A stretch of DNA of 64,000 nt from Polytrichum commune (taxonomy: Eukaryota > Streptophyta > Polytrichopsida > Polytrichales > Polytrichaceae): the NCBI GenBank assembly GCA_950295325.1, contig OX485805.1, forward strand, positions 11,904,501-11,968,500. The letters are read 5' to 3'. The notes below the pieces were generated by a model that made no database searches, was not told the DNA's origin, and was given only the letters and a program-made list of their open reading frames with translations. Numbering within the stretch: position 1 is the first letter of the stretch; every line of letters starts with the position of its first letter. Positions 1 to 10,100 of the stretch are shown here, one piece after another. A program made the translations under genes and the position numbers.

Positions 1-45
1 GCAGAAAATCAAAATTAAATGAGAGATGAGGTACCATGACAAAAA

Positions 46-678
46 TTAGATGAAATCAAGAGAGCATGTGATTGCAATGAGAACATACCAGTTGACATCG
101 TATAAGGCAGTGAGCATGGATACAACATCCCCATTCACAACGAGAATAATACTCTCGACCGTATAATGCCAAGAAATGTCATCCAGGTGGTCATTGTTGA
201 TAATTGGCATCCAAACTTGAATGCGGTGGTTGCCATCCCAAACATGGAACATCTTCCCACAAGAGACTTGGAGAGCTGGATCGGCGGTTAGCATGGCCTC
301 AAATTTGTTGTTCACTGTCACCCAATGCTGACTCCAAGTGGAAATGATCTCTGCGGAAACGTCTGAAGTTTTGCATTCATTGTCCTCCATGGCAATATAA
401 AAAACACCATTACCTTCCATGTAACCGTTCTTCTAGAAATGCGAAGCCAACTTAAGGACATCATTCTTAAGGAAGGGACGGACCACGGGAAGACAAACCA
501 TTCGACATAGAGGAATGAAGATCTTGGACTTGTTCTTCGGTTGAAATCTAAGTCCCTCAATCTTGGATTTGGTGCTGGGAATCTCATTAGAGACCATGGT
601 ATGGAGCTTCGAGCGAGCATCTATTGGATTGTCTGAAAATGAAGGCAAATTCATCAGATATTGCATGAGATATTGCAT
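46..678 (-). pseudogene. Broken gene fragment with a DGNHR motif
   Basis: One minus-strand frame runs from about 678 down to 46, interrupted by a single in-frame TAG at 433-435. Reading CAG there restores a continuous frame, so a C-to-T change is likely. The translated part contains VWDGNHRIQVWMPIIN, a DGNHR-type motif that recalls the D/E-G-x-H/N-R signature of ParB/sulfiredoxin-like folds; that resemblance is only suggestive. Near the low-coordinate end a GTATGT (about 88-83 on the minus strand) could be a splice donor, so the last residues of the open frame may be intron. The 5' part and later exons are not visible. I see no start context or promoter. Most likely a relic of a multicopy plant gene or element-borne gene. 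Function unknown. Confidence 0.4.
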
Positions 679-1705
679 GAAACTTCTGCCTCAAGAGAAT
701 GCGACATGTATATCAGCAGTCCAAAAAGCAATACGTGAATACAGAGCCAAAATCGTGAGTGAATGTTTATTTTGAAAATCCCACTAATTAGTTAATAGTA
801 AACTGCAAATTGAACAGATGACAGCCAGGTTTGGACTCGTGACCGACGCAGAACGTACCACCGGCAGGCTCACCCGAAGAAGTTGAGGAAGCGCACAATG
901 TCATATCAGTCAATAAAAGTCATAATAAAATTGTCTGCAAACAAAATGAACTCGATTTCTAAAATATCAGAAGAAGAGAGGCATTTGACTACATGGTGAA
1001 TGACCCCTAACAATGTACGCACCTCATAATCGACAAGGTTCATTCACGAAATTGGAATGCAATACCAAACATCATGAAATTGGAATGAATAAATAAAACC
1101 CACAAAGCAATGTGGAATGCACCTTGTCCACCATCTCCACCATCTCCTGGACTCACAACACTCGCTTGAACTGAAACAAGTTCAACACAATGCCACCTTC
1201 AGCTCATGTCAGAAGCACCCACATTTGAATGAGGTACCTCAAGTGATGGTGAGATGATGAGGTTTGAAATGAATTGGAAGGGGAAATTGCGAAATGTGGA
1301 TAAAAGTATGAAGTGCCCCACTTTAATTGTGAGGGAAGAAGTGGTTGGAAAGGATATGTCAGCTTATGGTTCATCCAGTTGGAGGGATTGGTGTACATAT
1401 ATCTGAACCCAACCCGCTTAAGAGAGTCAGAAAGTTAAGGAGAGTGGGAGAGACTGTTGACATTAATGACAATGAGCTGGAAAGAGCAAGGCCAAGACAC
1501 TTATTGGAAAACACTGCAGATTATAACCAAGGCACAAACACAACTGGATGTTTGTCTCAAGAAGGGAGGCATCAGACAGATGCTCGGATTTTTATAGACC
1601 TGAGTCATGATGTTGGTTTAGTAGGCCTTCAGGTTGTGAGCCTGTTTGCCCGAGGCATGCCGGGTCGTGATGTGACATACTGCTGAACTGCACCTCCCGA
1701 ACTCA
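679..1705. other. No gene recognised
   Basis: About 1 kb with only short, unrelated open frames on both strands. No conserved motif, inverted repeat or splice pattern stood out. Upstream exons of the minus-strand relic at 46-678 could lie here, but I could not identify one. Confidence 0.4.
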
Positions 1706-1710
1706 CTTGC

Positions 1711-1822
1711 AGGGAGAGAGAGATAGAGAGAGGAAGAGAGGGAGAGGGAGAAAGAGAGGGAGAAAGAGGGAGAGAATGAGAATGAGGGAGAGAGAGAGAG
1801 AGAAAGAGAGAGAAAGAACGAG
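1711..1822. repeat. GA-rich low-complexity tract
   Basis: An almost pure purine tract of GA/GGGA units. Similar tracts at 4623-4677, 4713-4762 and 4975-5040 also lie next to the GCCGGCACCGGC module, so tract and module seem to travel together. Open frames through it are artefacts of the repeat. Confidence 0.85.
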
Positions 1823-1830
1823 GGTCTGTA

Positions 1831-1866
1831 AACCCTCGGCCGGCACCGGCTGGGGTGCCTCGGCCA
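1831..1866. repeat. GC-rich module, copy 1 (core GCCGGCACCGGC)
   Basis: Core GCCGGCACCGGC (GCCGG-n2-CCGGC inverted arms) followed by TGGGGTGCC and a second CGGCC. It sits between a GA-rich tract and antisense 25S rRNA sequence. Five further dispersed copies with the same core and TGGGGNGCC tail follow in the next 3.2 kb, and the same core starts each unit of the 117-bp satellite at 5217. Confidence 0.8.
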
Positions 1867-1905
1867 ACAGCCACCGAACTCACCGAACTCACCTGCAACA
1901 TACAT

Positions 1906-1945
1906 TCGAAGGATCAAAAAGCAACGTCGCTATGAACGCTTGGCT

Positions 1946-1988
<43 letters not shown>

Positions 1989-2113
1989 AGCTTCAAATTC
2001 CGAAAGACTAAAGGATCGATAGGCCATGCATTCACAGTTTGTATTCGTAATCAAAATCAAAATCAAATGAGCTTTTACCCTTCTGTTCCACACGAGATTT
2101 CTGTTCTCGTTGA
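1906..2113 (-). pseudogene. 25S rRNA fragment A, copy 1
   Basis: The minus strand matches the 3'-part of plant 25S rRNA around the conserved stretches GTTACCACAGGGATAACTGG and GCCAAGCGTTCATAGCGACG. The fragment covers about 200 nt. In genuine rRNA genes this part lies directly beside the segment at 2150-2300, but here the two are in the reverse order with a GC-rich module between them. It is therefore a rearranged rDNA-derived repeat, not a working rRNA gene. The match is from memory of conserved rRNA sequence, without alignment. Confidence 0.85.
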
Positions 2114-2114
2114 A

Positions 2115-2143
2115 GGGCCTCGGCCGGCACCGGCTGGGGTGCC
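2115..2143. repeat. GC-rich module, copy 2
   Basis: Same core and TGGGGTGCC tail as copy 1. It joins 25S fragment A (ending 2113) to fragment B (starting 2150). Confidence 0.8.
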
Positions 2144-2149
2144 ACCGCG

Positions 2150-2153
2150 CATG

Positions 2154-2207
<54 letters not shown>

Positions 2208-2300
2208 ATTGGTGGGTGAACAATCCAACACTTGGTGAATTCTGCTTCACAATGATAGGAAGAGACGACATCGAAGGATCAAAAAGCAATGTCGCTATGA
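2150..2300 (-). pseudogene. 25S rRNA fragment B, copy 1
   Basis: The minus strand matches the 25S stretch with CCCACCAATAGGGAACGTGA, GGTTTAGACCGTCGTGAGAC and AGGTTAGTTTTACCCTACT. It ends at 2300 just inside the start of segment A, then runs into unrelated sequence. Confidence 0.85.
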
Positions 2301-2495
2301 TAACCATATCTAAATTCACAGAAGTCTTGTTCTCAATCCGATTTCTGCTAATGCTCATATGACAAAAGTTTCAATCTTTTGAAGCTAATTAGTATAAGCT
2401 GAAGAACATGAAAAACGAACCTAACAACACCCACATACCTTGAGCCTTTTGGCTTCTCAGAGTTCTGAATCGATCTTAGTTTCTCGTTAGATCCA

Positions 2496-2702
2496 ATGAA
2501 TGGGGAGAAGTGACTGCCAGTTACAGATGAACTAGTTACGTTCGAGAAATAACTAGTTGCAGTTTGAAGCCTTCAGGAAAATTACCAATCAATTTAGAGG
2601 AATTTGTAGAGCATACCTCAAATTAATATAGGGAAACTGAAAGATCACAACATGTAAAGCGGTTGGACTTTGGAAACACTAGATTTCTCACTGATTATGC
2701 CG
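2496..2702 (-). repeat. CCGGTT-rich small dispersed element, copy a
   Basis: About 200 bp bounded by GGGGAGA-type inverted ends. It is the reverse of the copies at 4768-4975 and 51949-52180: shared landmarks are a TAGTGTTTCC-like block near one end, AGTCTTGAACTTCAACCGG-like sequence in the middle, and a GTAACTA-n-CCGGTT block near the other end. No coding capacity. It behaves like a MITE, class unassigned. Confidence 0.6.
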
Positions 2703-2731
2703 AAATCTCCAGGTTAGAACTGAACCTATGT

Positions 2732-2888
2732 CCAGGAAGAACCGGCAGATGAAACTGTTGAGTTTCAGAAATAATCGGCTGAAGTTCAAGACTTCAGGAA
2801 ATTTACCGATCATTTTAGAGGAATCTATAGAATCTACCTCAACTGAAATGAAAGCAGCAAAACCGGTTGTATTTAGAATCACTAAATC
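2732..2888 (-). repeat. CCGGTT-rich small dispersed element, copy b
   Basis: Second minus-orientation copy directly after copy a, with the same central block (GTTCAAGACTTCAGGAAATT) and the ATCATTTTAGAGGAAT block. Slightly truncated at its high-coordinate end. Confidence 0.55.
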
Positions 2889-2921
2889 ATGTCAACATGC
2901 AACCGGTCTGTCAACATGCAA

Positions 2922-2967
2922 CCGACATCGAAGGATCAAAAAACAACGTCGCTATGAACGCTTGGTT

Positions 2968-3010
<43 letters not shown>

Positions 3011-3135
3011 AGCTTCAAATTCCGAAAGACTAAAGGATCGATAGGCCATGCATTCACAGTTTGTATTCGTAATCAAAATCAAAATCAAATGAGCTTTTAC
3101 CCTTCTGTTCCACACGAGATTTCTGTTCTCGTTGA
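2922..3135 (-). pseudogene. 25S rRNA fragment A, copy 2
   Basis: Near-identical to fragment A at 1906-2113, with the same junction into the GC-rich module at its end. The identical chimeric junction shows that copies 1 and 2 arose by duplication after the rearrangement. Confidence 0.85.
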
Positions 3136-3136
3136 A

Positions 3137-3165
3137 GGGCCTCGGCCGGCACCGGCTGGGGTGCC
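3137..3165. repeat. GC-rich module, copy 3
   Basis: Same sequence and same position relative to rRNA fragments A and B as copy 2. Confidence 0.8.
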
Positions 3166-3171
3166 ACCGCG

Positions 3172-3264
3172 CATGAGTAGGGTAAAACTAACCTGTCTCA
3201 CGATGGTCTAAACCCAGCTCACGTTCCCTATTGGTGGGTGAACAATCCAACATTTGGTGGATTC

Positions 3265-3301
<37 letters not shown>

Positions 3302-3344
3302 AAAAAAGCAACGTCGCTATGAACGTTTGGCTGCCACAAGCCAA

Positions 3345-3375
<31 letters not shown>

Positions 3376-3567
3376 AGCTTCAAATTCCGAAAGACTAAAG
3401 GATCGATAGGCCATGCATTCACAGTTTGTATTCGTACTGAAAATCAAAATCAAATGAGCTTTTACCCTTTTGTTCCACATGAGACTTCTGTTCTCGTTGA
3501 GCTCATCTTAGGACACTTGCGTTACCTTTTAACAGATGTGCCGCCCCAGCCAAACCCACCTGACATT
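3172..3567 (-). pseudogene. 25S rRNA fragment B plus A, contiguous
   Basis: Here segments B and A are joined in the natural rRNA order, followed by the next natural 25S stretch (ending near a minus-strand GTTTGGCTGGGGCGG-like sequence). It carries small differences from the copy at 2922-3135, for example GAAAATCAAAATCAA in place of AATCAAAATCAAAATC. It may be closest to the source from which the scrambled copies derive. Confidence 0.85.
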
Positions 3568-3570
3568 GAA

Positions 3571-3600
3571 AACCCTCGGCCGGCACCGGCTGGGGCGCCT
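3571..3600. repeat. GC-rich module, copy 4
   Basis: Core GCCGGCACCGGC with tail TGGGGCGCC, immediately after the 25S fragment ending at 3567. Confidence 0.75.
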
Positions 3601-4575
3601 GTCGCAACCCTTGCTAGCCCCCCCTTGACAATCTTGCCAATTTTCAATTCTAGCAAAGGTTACGAGTCGCTAACCCTTCGCATTCCGCCATGCTAATGGA
3701 TAGCTCCTCTTACCCCGGACCAATAGTTCATAGGAGGGAACCAACCCTCCTACTTTGCTTTCGGGACTCACCCCTTAATCGGTAACCCATTTCCCCAATG
3801 TGGACTTCCATCCATGGAAGTCCAATCCTATGTTGATCATCGCGTTGCCGGAGCAACACTACAACAACCCGAACCATACTAGGCAACTATGGCCTCACAA
3901 TAGGCCAAAGCCCATGGAGGCCTTGCCGTTCGGCCTCGGGTGGGTGAGGCCACACCACCTCACCCATATAAGCCTCTAGGACTTCACGCGGGGCCCCTAC
4001 CCCACCGTCAACCAACCTCTTGTCTCCCTACCAAGAGTTGGGGCCAAGTGGACATTTTCCTTTAGCTGCTGGGCCTAGAACCCCCCCAGCAGCTTCAGAC
4101 CATCATAACTTCCTTGTATGATGTCTGATCATAACAACCAACCACTCCATCCTCATCTACGCTTCACGTAGATACCGATGGACTCCTCACTTGCTCCATT
4201 CGAGCAAGTCTTGAGGAAGTTATGCCTGTTTGAACCTTGGCAGTCCCGGGAATCCCTCCCAGGCACTGCTGTACCAGGGCGCTGTCCCGGGACAGCGCCC
4301 CACTCAAATGGCCATAACTCCTAGCTCACACCTCAGATTGAGGTGTTCTTGAGCATTCTAGAATCACCACGCCATGAGCTACGCATAGCTGATGGCCTTA
4401 CCCTTGTGCCTCCTAGTCTTCGTGGATGGGAGGCGTTCCCAACGCCCGGGGACCTCACCCACACTAGGATCACTTGGGCCCTCTCACCAACGGCGCCACA
4501 AGTCCCGGGTGTCACTCCGGGGTCCCCCTTGTGCCCATGGTGTTTCGGGCACTCCTCATGGAGAGGTGCGCGACA
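3601..4575. other. Non-coding interval with two palindromes
   Basis: GC-richer sequence between rRNA fragments, with no convincing gene. It holds an inverted repeat at 3801-3824 (TGGACTTCCAT, 2-nt gap, complement) and a perfect 24-bp palindrome at 4277-4300. It could be part of an unknown repeat inserted between rDNA fragments. Confidence 0.4.
4277..4300. repeat. Perfect 24-bp palindrome
   Basis: GGGCGCTGTCCC followed directly by its reverse complement GGGACAGCGCCC. Part of it (GACAGCGCCCC) recurs at 4572 at the start of another rRNA fragment. Confidence 0.85.
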
Positions 4576-4625
4576 GCGCCCCAGCCAAACTCCCCACCTG
4601 AGAATGTCTTCCACCTGGATCGGCC
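4576..4625 (-). pseudogene. Short 25S rRNA fragment
   Basis: About 50 nt matching (minus strand) the 25S stretch that continues from the 3172-3567 fragment, including CAGGTGGGGAGTTTGGCTGG. It ends at a GA-rich tract. Confidence 0.65.
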
Positions 4626-4678
4626 AGAGAGAGGGAGAGCGAGAGGGAGAGGTAGAGAGAGGGAGAGAGGACACTGAA

Positions 4679-4713
4679 AACCCTCGGCCGGCACCGGCTG
4701 GGGTGCCTAGGCC
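4679..4713. repeat. GC-rich module, copy 5
   Basis: Module flanked on both sides by GA-rich tracts (4623-4677 and 4713-4762), the same pairing as copy 1. Confidence 0.8.
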
Positions 4714-4767
4714 AGAGAGAGGGAGAGAGCGAGAGCGAGAGGTAGAAAGAGGGAGAGAGACAATGTT

Positions 4768-4975
4768 TGGGGAGATTTTTAGGCATAACCGGTTGAGATC
4801 CTAGTGTTTGCGAGTCCAGCTGGTTATATGTTGACATCATCCGGTTAAATTGGGGTATATTCTATAAATTCCTCTAAAATGATCGGTAATTTTCCTACAG
4901 TCTTGAACTTCAACCGGTTATTTCTCAAACTCAACCGGTTATTTGTAACTAATTGCCGGTTCTCCCCGATCATTG
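4768..4975 (+). repeat. CCGGTT-rich small dispersed element, copy c
   Basis: Full-length plus-orientation copy, starting TGGGGAGATTTTTAGGCATA and ending with CTCCCCGATCATTGG, giving short inverted ends GGGGAGA/TCTCCCC. Four CCGGTT motifs lie within it. Confidence 0.6.
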
Positions 4976-5051
4976 GAGAGAGAGATAGAGAGAAAGAGGT
5001 AGAGAGAGGGAGAGAGGGAAAGAGGCTAAGGGAGATTAGGGAGGGTCTGTA

Positions 5052-5086
5052 AAGGGTCGGCCGGCACCGGCTGGGGTGCCTCGGCC
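5052..5086. repeat. GC-rich module, copy 6
   Basis: Follows the GA-rich tract 4975-5040 and precedes the 117-bp satellite. Confidence 0.8.
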
Positions 5087-5216
5087 AGTAGCTCCCTCAG
5101 CCACCGAACTGCACCTGCTGCCGAACAAAGCTCCCTCAGCTGCCGGTTTAGGCTGAGGTTTAGGGTTTGGGTTTAGACTATACTATAAGCGATAATTTAT
5201 CGCGGACGGGGAGGCC

Positions 5217-5712
5217 AGCCGGCACCAGCGGGGTATCTCAGTCACCTGGACATGCGGGGGTATCTCTGTCGCCTGAAAATGAAAAACTAAATTTCGGTTC
5301 CTGCAACTACAAAAATTTTGCCACCAAGAGGGCAGCCGGCACCGGCGGGGTATCTCAGTCACCTGGACGTGCGGGGGTATCTCTGTCGCCCGAAAATGAA
5401 AAACTAAATTTCGGTTCCTGCAACTACAAAAATTTTGCCACCAAGAGGGCAGCCGGCACCGGCGGGGTATCTCACTCACCTGGACGTGCGGGGGTATCTC
5501 TGTCGTCCGAAAATGAAAAACTAAATTTCGGTTCCTGCAACTACAAAAAATTTGCCACCAAGAGGGCAGCCGGCACCGGCAGGGTATCTCACTCACCTGG
5601 ACGTGCGGGGGTATCTCTGTCGCCTGAAAATGAAAAACTAAATTTCGGTTCCTGCAACTACAAAAATTTTGCCACCAAGAGGGCAGCCGGCACCGGCGGG
5701 GTGTCTAGAGCG
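5217..5712. repeat. 117-bp tandem satellite, about 4.2 units
   Basis: The unit starts (AGCCGGC) recur at 5217, 5334, 5451, 5568 and 5685, a constant 117-bp spacing; the fifth unit is cut after about 28 bp. Each unit begins with AGCCGGCACCGGCGGGGT, the same core as the dispersed GC-rich modules (the first has CACCAGC). Because 117 is divisible by three, both strands stay open through the array, giving 39-residue peptide repeats that I regard as spurious. Units differ by only a few bases, so the array is recent. Confidence 0.95.
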
Positions 5713-5899
5713 CCTCCGCGCTGAAAGTAAAAAACTGAAACCCTTGTTTGGTTGCTGCACCGACCCAAGAGGAAAAGCACTGCACCTTTGCGCTGCACCT
5801 TTGCGCTGCGACTCAACGTGTGAAAGCGCGCACCTGACCATCGCATTCCAATATCGAAAGGCGAGAGGTAGAGTTTCATTAGGGTTTCATCAAGTTTCA

Positions 5900-6515
5900 A
5901 TGCTCACCTGCGATGTCGCCCTCGAGGTTGCGCACCTCCGTCGTCGACGACTCTCCAAGCTGTCTCGATGAACTACCTCTTTGATTGCCCGCGGTGACCT
6001 CCCTGGTGTCCACGGCTGTCGGCGCAGGATTCATCTGCCACAACTTGCGACCCTCTCAAAAGCTTGACCTTTGCTGTTCTAGGGTTTCCGCTTGCCTAAC
6101 CCTCTCAATAGCACCTGCCCGCCCTTCTATCCTCCACAATGCCCGCCCTACTAGCCTCTACAAAACCCTCCAACTCTTCCGTTCCGCTTGCCCCAACTCT
6201 TGTTCTAAAATTTTAAGTTTCGAGACTTACCGAGTCCTCCTCTCTGTCGTCCCTGTCATCGCTCCTTGGGGCATCATGAGCTTCACTGTCGGAGCTTCCC
6301 CCTTCTTGCGTTTCTGGTATGCCTTCTAGTTGGTTCTCCTGTCCTTCATCATTGTAGCTGAGCACCTTCGCAATATCGGTAATGTCACACCTCTCCTCGC
6401 TTGAATGCCTTGTCCGCACCATTTTGTTGCGCTTCAAAGACTTTGCACTTGTAAAGAGGAGACCACGCTTGCGTCTCTTTCTTGAACTCACTCCCAGCAT
6501 TCTGATCTCGCTCAC
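5900..6515 (-). pseudogene. Broken gene for a basic then helical hydrophilic protein
   Basis: A minus-strand ATG at 6515 opens 100 codons with a basic N-terminus (RKRRKRG, KSLKRNK) and an acidic C-terminus. A GTAAGT at 6238 may be a splice donor. Beyond it a second frame reads on through Glu/Gln/Arg-rich sequence (LEQELGQAERKSW, IERVRQAETLEQQR) to about 5895, with one TAG and one TGA; CAG and CGA would reopen both. The intron would be only about 26 nt as drawn, so the exon joint is uncertain. No family recognised. Possibly part of a transposon-borne gene. Confidence 0.35.
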
Positions 6516-7165
6516 TACAAATTACTTCAGATTGCTCTTATATGATTTAAAGGTCTACATTTTCGAGCCTTAGAAGACTCTTCTTAAACCCTAAACCCAT
6601 TTATTACATTTCAAAATATACTTTATTACCTGGGAAGATTTTAACGACTACCGAAATCCATCCATTCTCTGAATTATTCCAGCGGGTTTTTAACCATATA
6701 TAGATGAACATGTGGATCATCCATGCTGGACCTAGATACCATGCGTCTGACGTCTACCATTAAACTCGGCTGGCTGCGTTGTATTATAGAGCCTGCGCCG
6801 TCAAAGCCCACGTCTTATTCCAGTCAATTTCTAATTCCGAAGCCCACGTCTTATTCCACTCAATGTCTGACATGTCAAGTTGCTCATTTCAAGCTGCGGG
6901 CAATTAATGCATATCGTTGTTGAGAGTTTCATATTAATGCATATCCATTTTTTAATTGCGATTCCTTACCACGTTTCACAGTAATTATAATTATTTAGGC
7001 TGATGTATACCACCACATGATTAGACAAAGTTTGGTAGCCTGGATTCAGGGTATCCCTAAACCGGTGTTTTGGCGCTTATAAATTTCAGAACTCTCGCTT
7101 CAGATCGTCTCTTGAATTCCCTCTTTGATCCAATCTCTTCTTCTTCCTCTGTTGTTTACGGTTCA
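6516..7165 (+). promoter_or_regulatory. Probable promoter and 5' leader of the SWIM transposase gene
   Basis: A TATATAG box lies at 6697-6703, about 470 bp before the chosen ATG at 7166. Two direct copies of AAGCCCACGTCTTATTCCA lie near 6797-6860, and TTAATGCATATC also occurs twice just after. The coding frame is open upstream of 7166 but has no ATG until there. No terminal inverted repeat of the transposon could be confirmed. Confidence 0.35.
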
Positions 7166-10100
7166 ATGGCCTTCATTCGTGTTGATTCGCATTCTGTGCC
7201 TGTTACGTTTCCTTTGGGTGCGAATGGTTATGCCATCGTTAGCTCAACTACGCTTAGTCTGAGGTTCCAATTTCGTGAAGATGCACTGTATGTCGAGGAG
7301 GAGGTTTTTGACAATGACTCTGGAATCCTCTTGCACGCAATTGGTCAGTTGCATAGTACGAACGATGCCGGTATGTTTTGGTCGCTTAAACCCGGAAAGT
7401 ATCGAGCATACGGACTTCCTGATTCTGTTATGCCTGCTTCCACTAAAATACTCGCTCCTCGACAGTCGTCCACTGTTAGCATTGATCCCTTCGTTCCTAT
7501 ACAAGTCAAAGTAGAACCTGATCATCATACCATCCATAACCTCAGTGACGATTCTGATAGTGAGGACGTCCTTGTTTCAGACTCAAATTTGTTTGAGACA
7601 AGTACCCCTGTGCAGCCCTCCGCTTTAGCATTCATTCGTGCTGATGATCATCCTGTACCAGTCACTTTTCCAGTTGGTCTTGTTGGTTATGCCACCGTCA
7701 GTGAGCGAAGTCTTGCTCTCCAATTTCTGTTCAAAAAGGAGTCTGTCCACATTGAGGAAGAAATTTTTGAATCCAAATCCCCTCAAGCTAGTCAAAGTAT
7801 TGGACAACTCTCTTTCAGGAATGATGACGGGAAGGTTTGGTTCTTGAAGCCAGGAAAATTTCGGGCCTACGGAATCTCTATTTCTCTCATGGATGCATCT
7901 ACCGAGTTACTTACTTCCAGAGAGTCGTCCATGTCATCCGTTCAGACACCATCTCTTAGAAAAGTGAAGATTGAGCCTGGACTCCGTACTATCTATGAAT
8001 TGAGAGACTCTTGCCCTCTTCCAAATGTCAATGTCAGCCACATGTTTGAGAAATATAGCACAAAATATCTACCCAAAGACCCCGATTCACAACCTATTGG
8101 CAATTCTACTGGCAATTCTACTAGCAAGTCTACTAGTGTCATAGATTCACTGAAACAACTTGCATCCAGAAAAAGGTCAAAGAACGTTCTTTCCAAAATC
8201 GATTATGATACCATTACAATAGAGAGGGTTGAGTACCTCCCGCCTACATTTGACGGAGATATCATTTTTGAATTTCCGCCACTCGGCTGTCACGCTAGGC
8301 AGACTGTAGCGAAACAACTTCGTGGTATGGACAAACGTTTCGATGGCCACGCCTGGACCCGAACTATCACGTCCAACATCTCTAACGATTTTGGTCTCAC
8401 TTTTCGAACCTCTTCTTGTTTAGGTCATTTGCGGTGCGATAATGTTGACTGTGAGTTCCTTACTCGAGTACACCGCACCACACCTATTAATGAAACGGAG
8501 TGGGAGGGCAACTCATCTTTGCCCTTTGAGTGTGGTACCGTGCCTCCCAAGGATTCAACCATCGTCTGTTCCATTTGTAAGGTTTCGCCGAGTTGTGTTG
8601 CCTTGTGTCCGGCTAGGATTTATTATGTAGTTGGATCAGAATCTATGTCTCGGGCTTGTATTCACTTCGGAATCCATGCCCATCCGGTCAAAACTGGTGA
8701 TTATCGCGACTCCATTGAGCATACTACCAGCTTCCTGAGTGAACAAATTCAAAGCACTCCTACAGCTACCAACTCCGCTTTAGTTTTGGAAGCTAGCAAA
8801 GACTTAGTTGGAGACATGCTCCTAGCGCCTGAGGGTTCACAACCAAAATCCCTCTCTGTAGATGACCTCCTGCCTTTGTTTGATCGTTGTAAGCACCTTA
8901 CTTCGCCTAGCATCCGTAATACTGTATCGGGTTTCAAATACATCCGTAGATTTGGGGTTATGGATAGCATCACCAAATTTCGTGGGTCAAGCAACTGGCC
9001 TTATGTCCAAGAGAACAAGTTTCCAGGCCAAGGAGCGGAAACTGACAAGGTCTTTGTGTTCAAAATGTCTGAGGTAGGACCGGGTAGTGGAGTCGACCTC
9101 GTGAAACGGATGCAAGCCGGTGGAGACCTCGAAAACGCCTGGCTCATGTTTGACCATGTTAAGCGTGTGCAAAGTTGGACTACAATGGCGTGCCATGTTT
9201 ATGATGTCATCTTTTGTCGAGTAATGACCATTGCCGTTTGCGACATGCAATCCGAGGACACCGCTGCTCAAATTGTGGTTTGGAAAAACCTCAACGCTGT
9301 TATGGCTCGCCACAACGTTTCTCAACCAAACTTCAAAGGGTTTATGGCAGATAGCGCTCAAGCCAATTGGAATGCTATCCGTATTGTCTACGGAAACGGA
9401 GATGCATCTATGCCCATGGAAAACAAGGAGAGAACGTGCCTCTTTCACTGGACTCAGTCCCTCGAGAAGCACACAAAGGCCTACATTGGACTCGACCTTC
9501 AAGATCAGCACCAATTGCTTTGCAAGCAATACAAGAACGCCAAGACCATTTCTGAAGCTGAAATGCGCTACCTTGCCATTTGCGCGTGGTGGCTTTCGTC
9601 CGGTGCCGCATTTGAGGATGCCATATCCCGACTCGACATCTGGCTTGCTTTTTGGCATTTCCGCTACCGCCAATGGGGTGGCTTCATGCAATTGGTAAGT
9701 TCTTCGCTCATTGAACGTGTACCCATCCATTGATAAAGCAATCGTCAATCGTCTCCTACATGTTTCCTAATCGATTCTTTCTAAACTCCTTCTCCATAGG
9801 ACTTGAACGAAGTTGAGTTGGCTGAAATGCCTTCGTGCAATTTGGCCGAGACCGTGCACAATAAGTGGCTCCAACAATCCGGCCACCGTGGTAAGGATTT
9901 ATACGTTGCAACAATTGATGACTACATGCGCGTATTTATGCAATGTGTCTCGTACTACCAGTACTTAAAAGGAGATCGTGTTGGTACTGGCCCGTCCAAG
10001 GAAGAGCTGAAGTTACGTGCCGCACAACGTTCTTCGGAGATTACCGGCAACACCAAGTCCCTTCACGAAGCAATGACTAGAATGCCCGGAGCGCAAGAGT

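Noticed and set aside
1345-1686. Plus-strand open frame of 113 codons
   Set aside because: No recognisable motif, no support from context, and both strands are similarly open here.
1707-2189. Plus-strand frame of 160 codons
   Set aside because: It runs through a GA tract, the GC-rich module and antisense 25S rRNA; not a protein gene.
5217-5712. CRISPR-like repeat array
   Set aside because: Whole 117-bp units are near-identical with no distinct spacers, and the context is plant nuclear DNA.
5167-5724. Frame of 185 codons with 39-residue repeats, and its mirror on the other strand
   Set aside because: A consequence of a 117-bp satellite whose period is divisible by three; both strands stay open.
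6580-6600. Telomere-type AAACCCTAAACCC sequence
   Set aside because: Only about two units; too short to be an interstitial telomere array.
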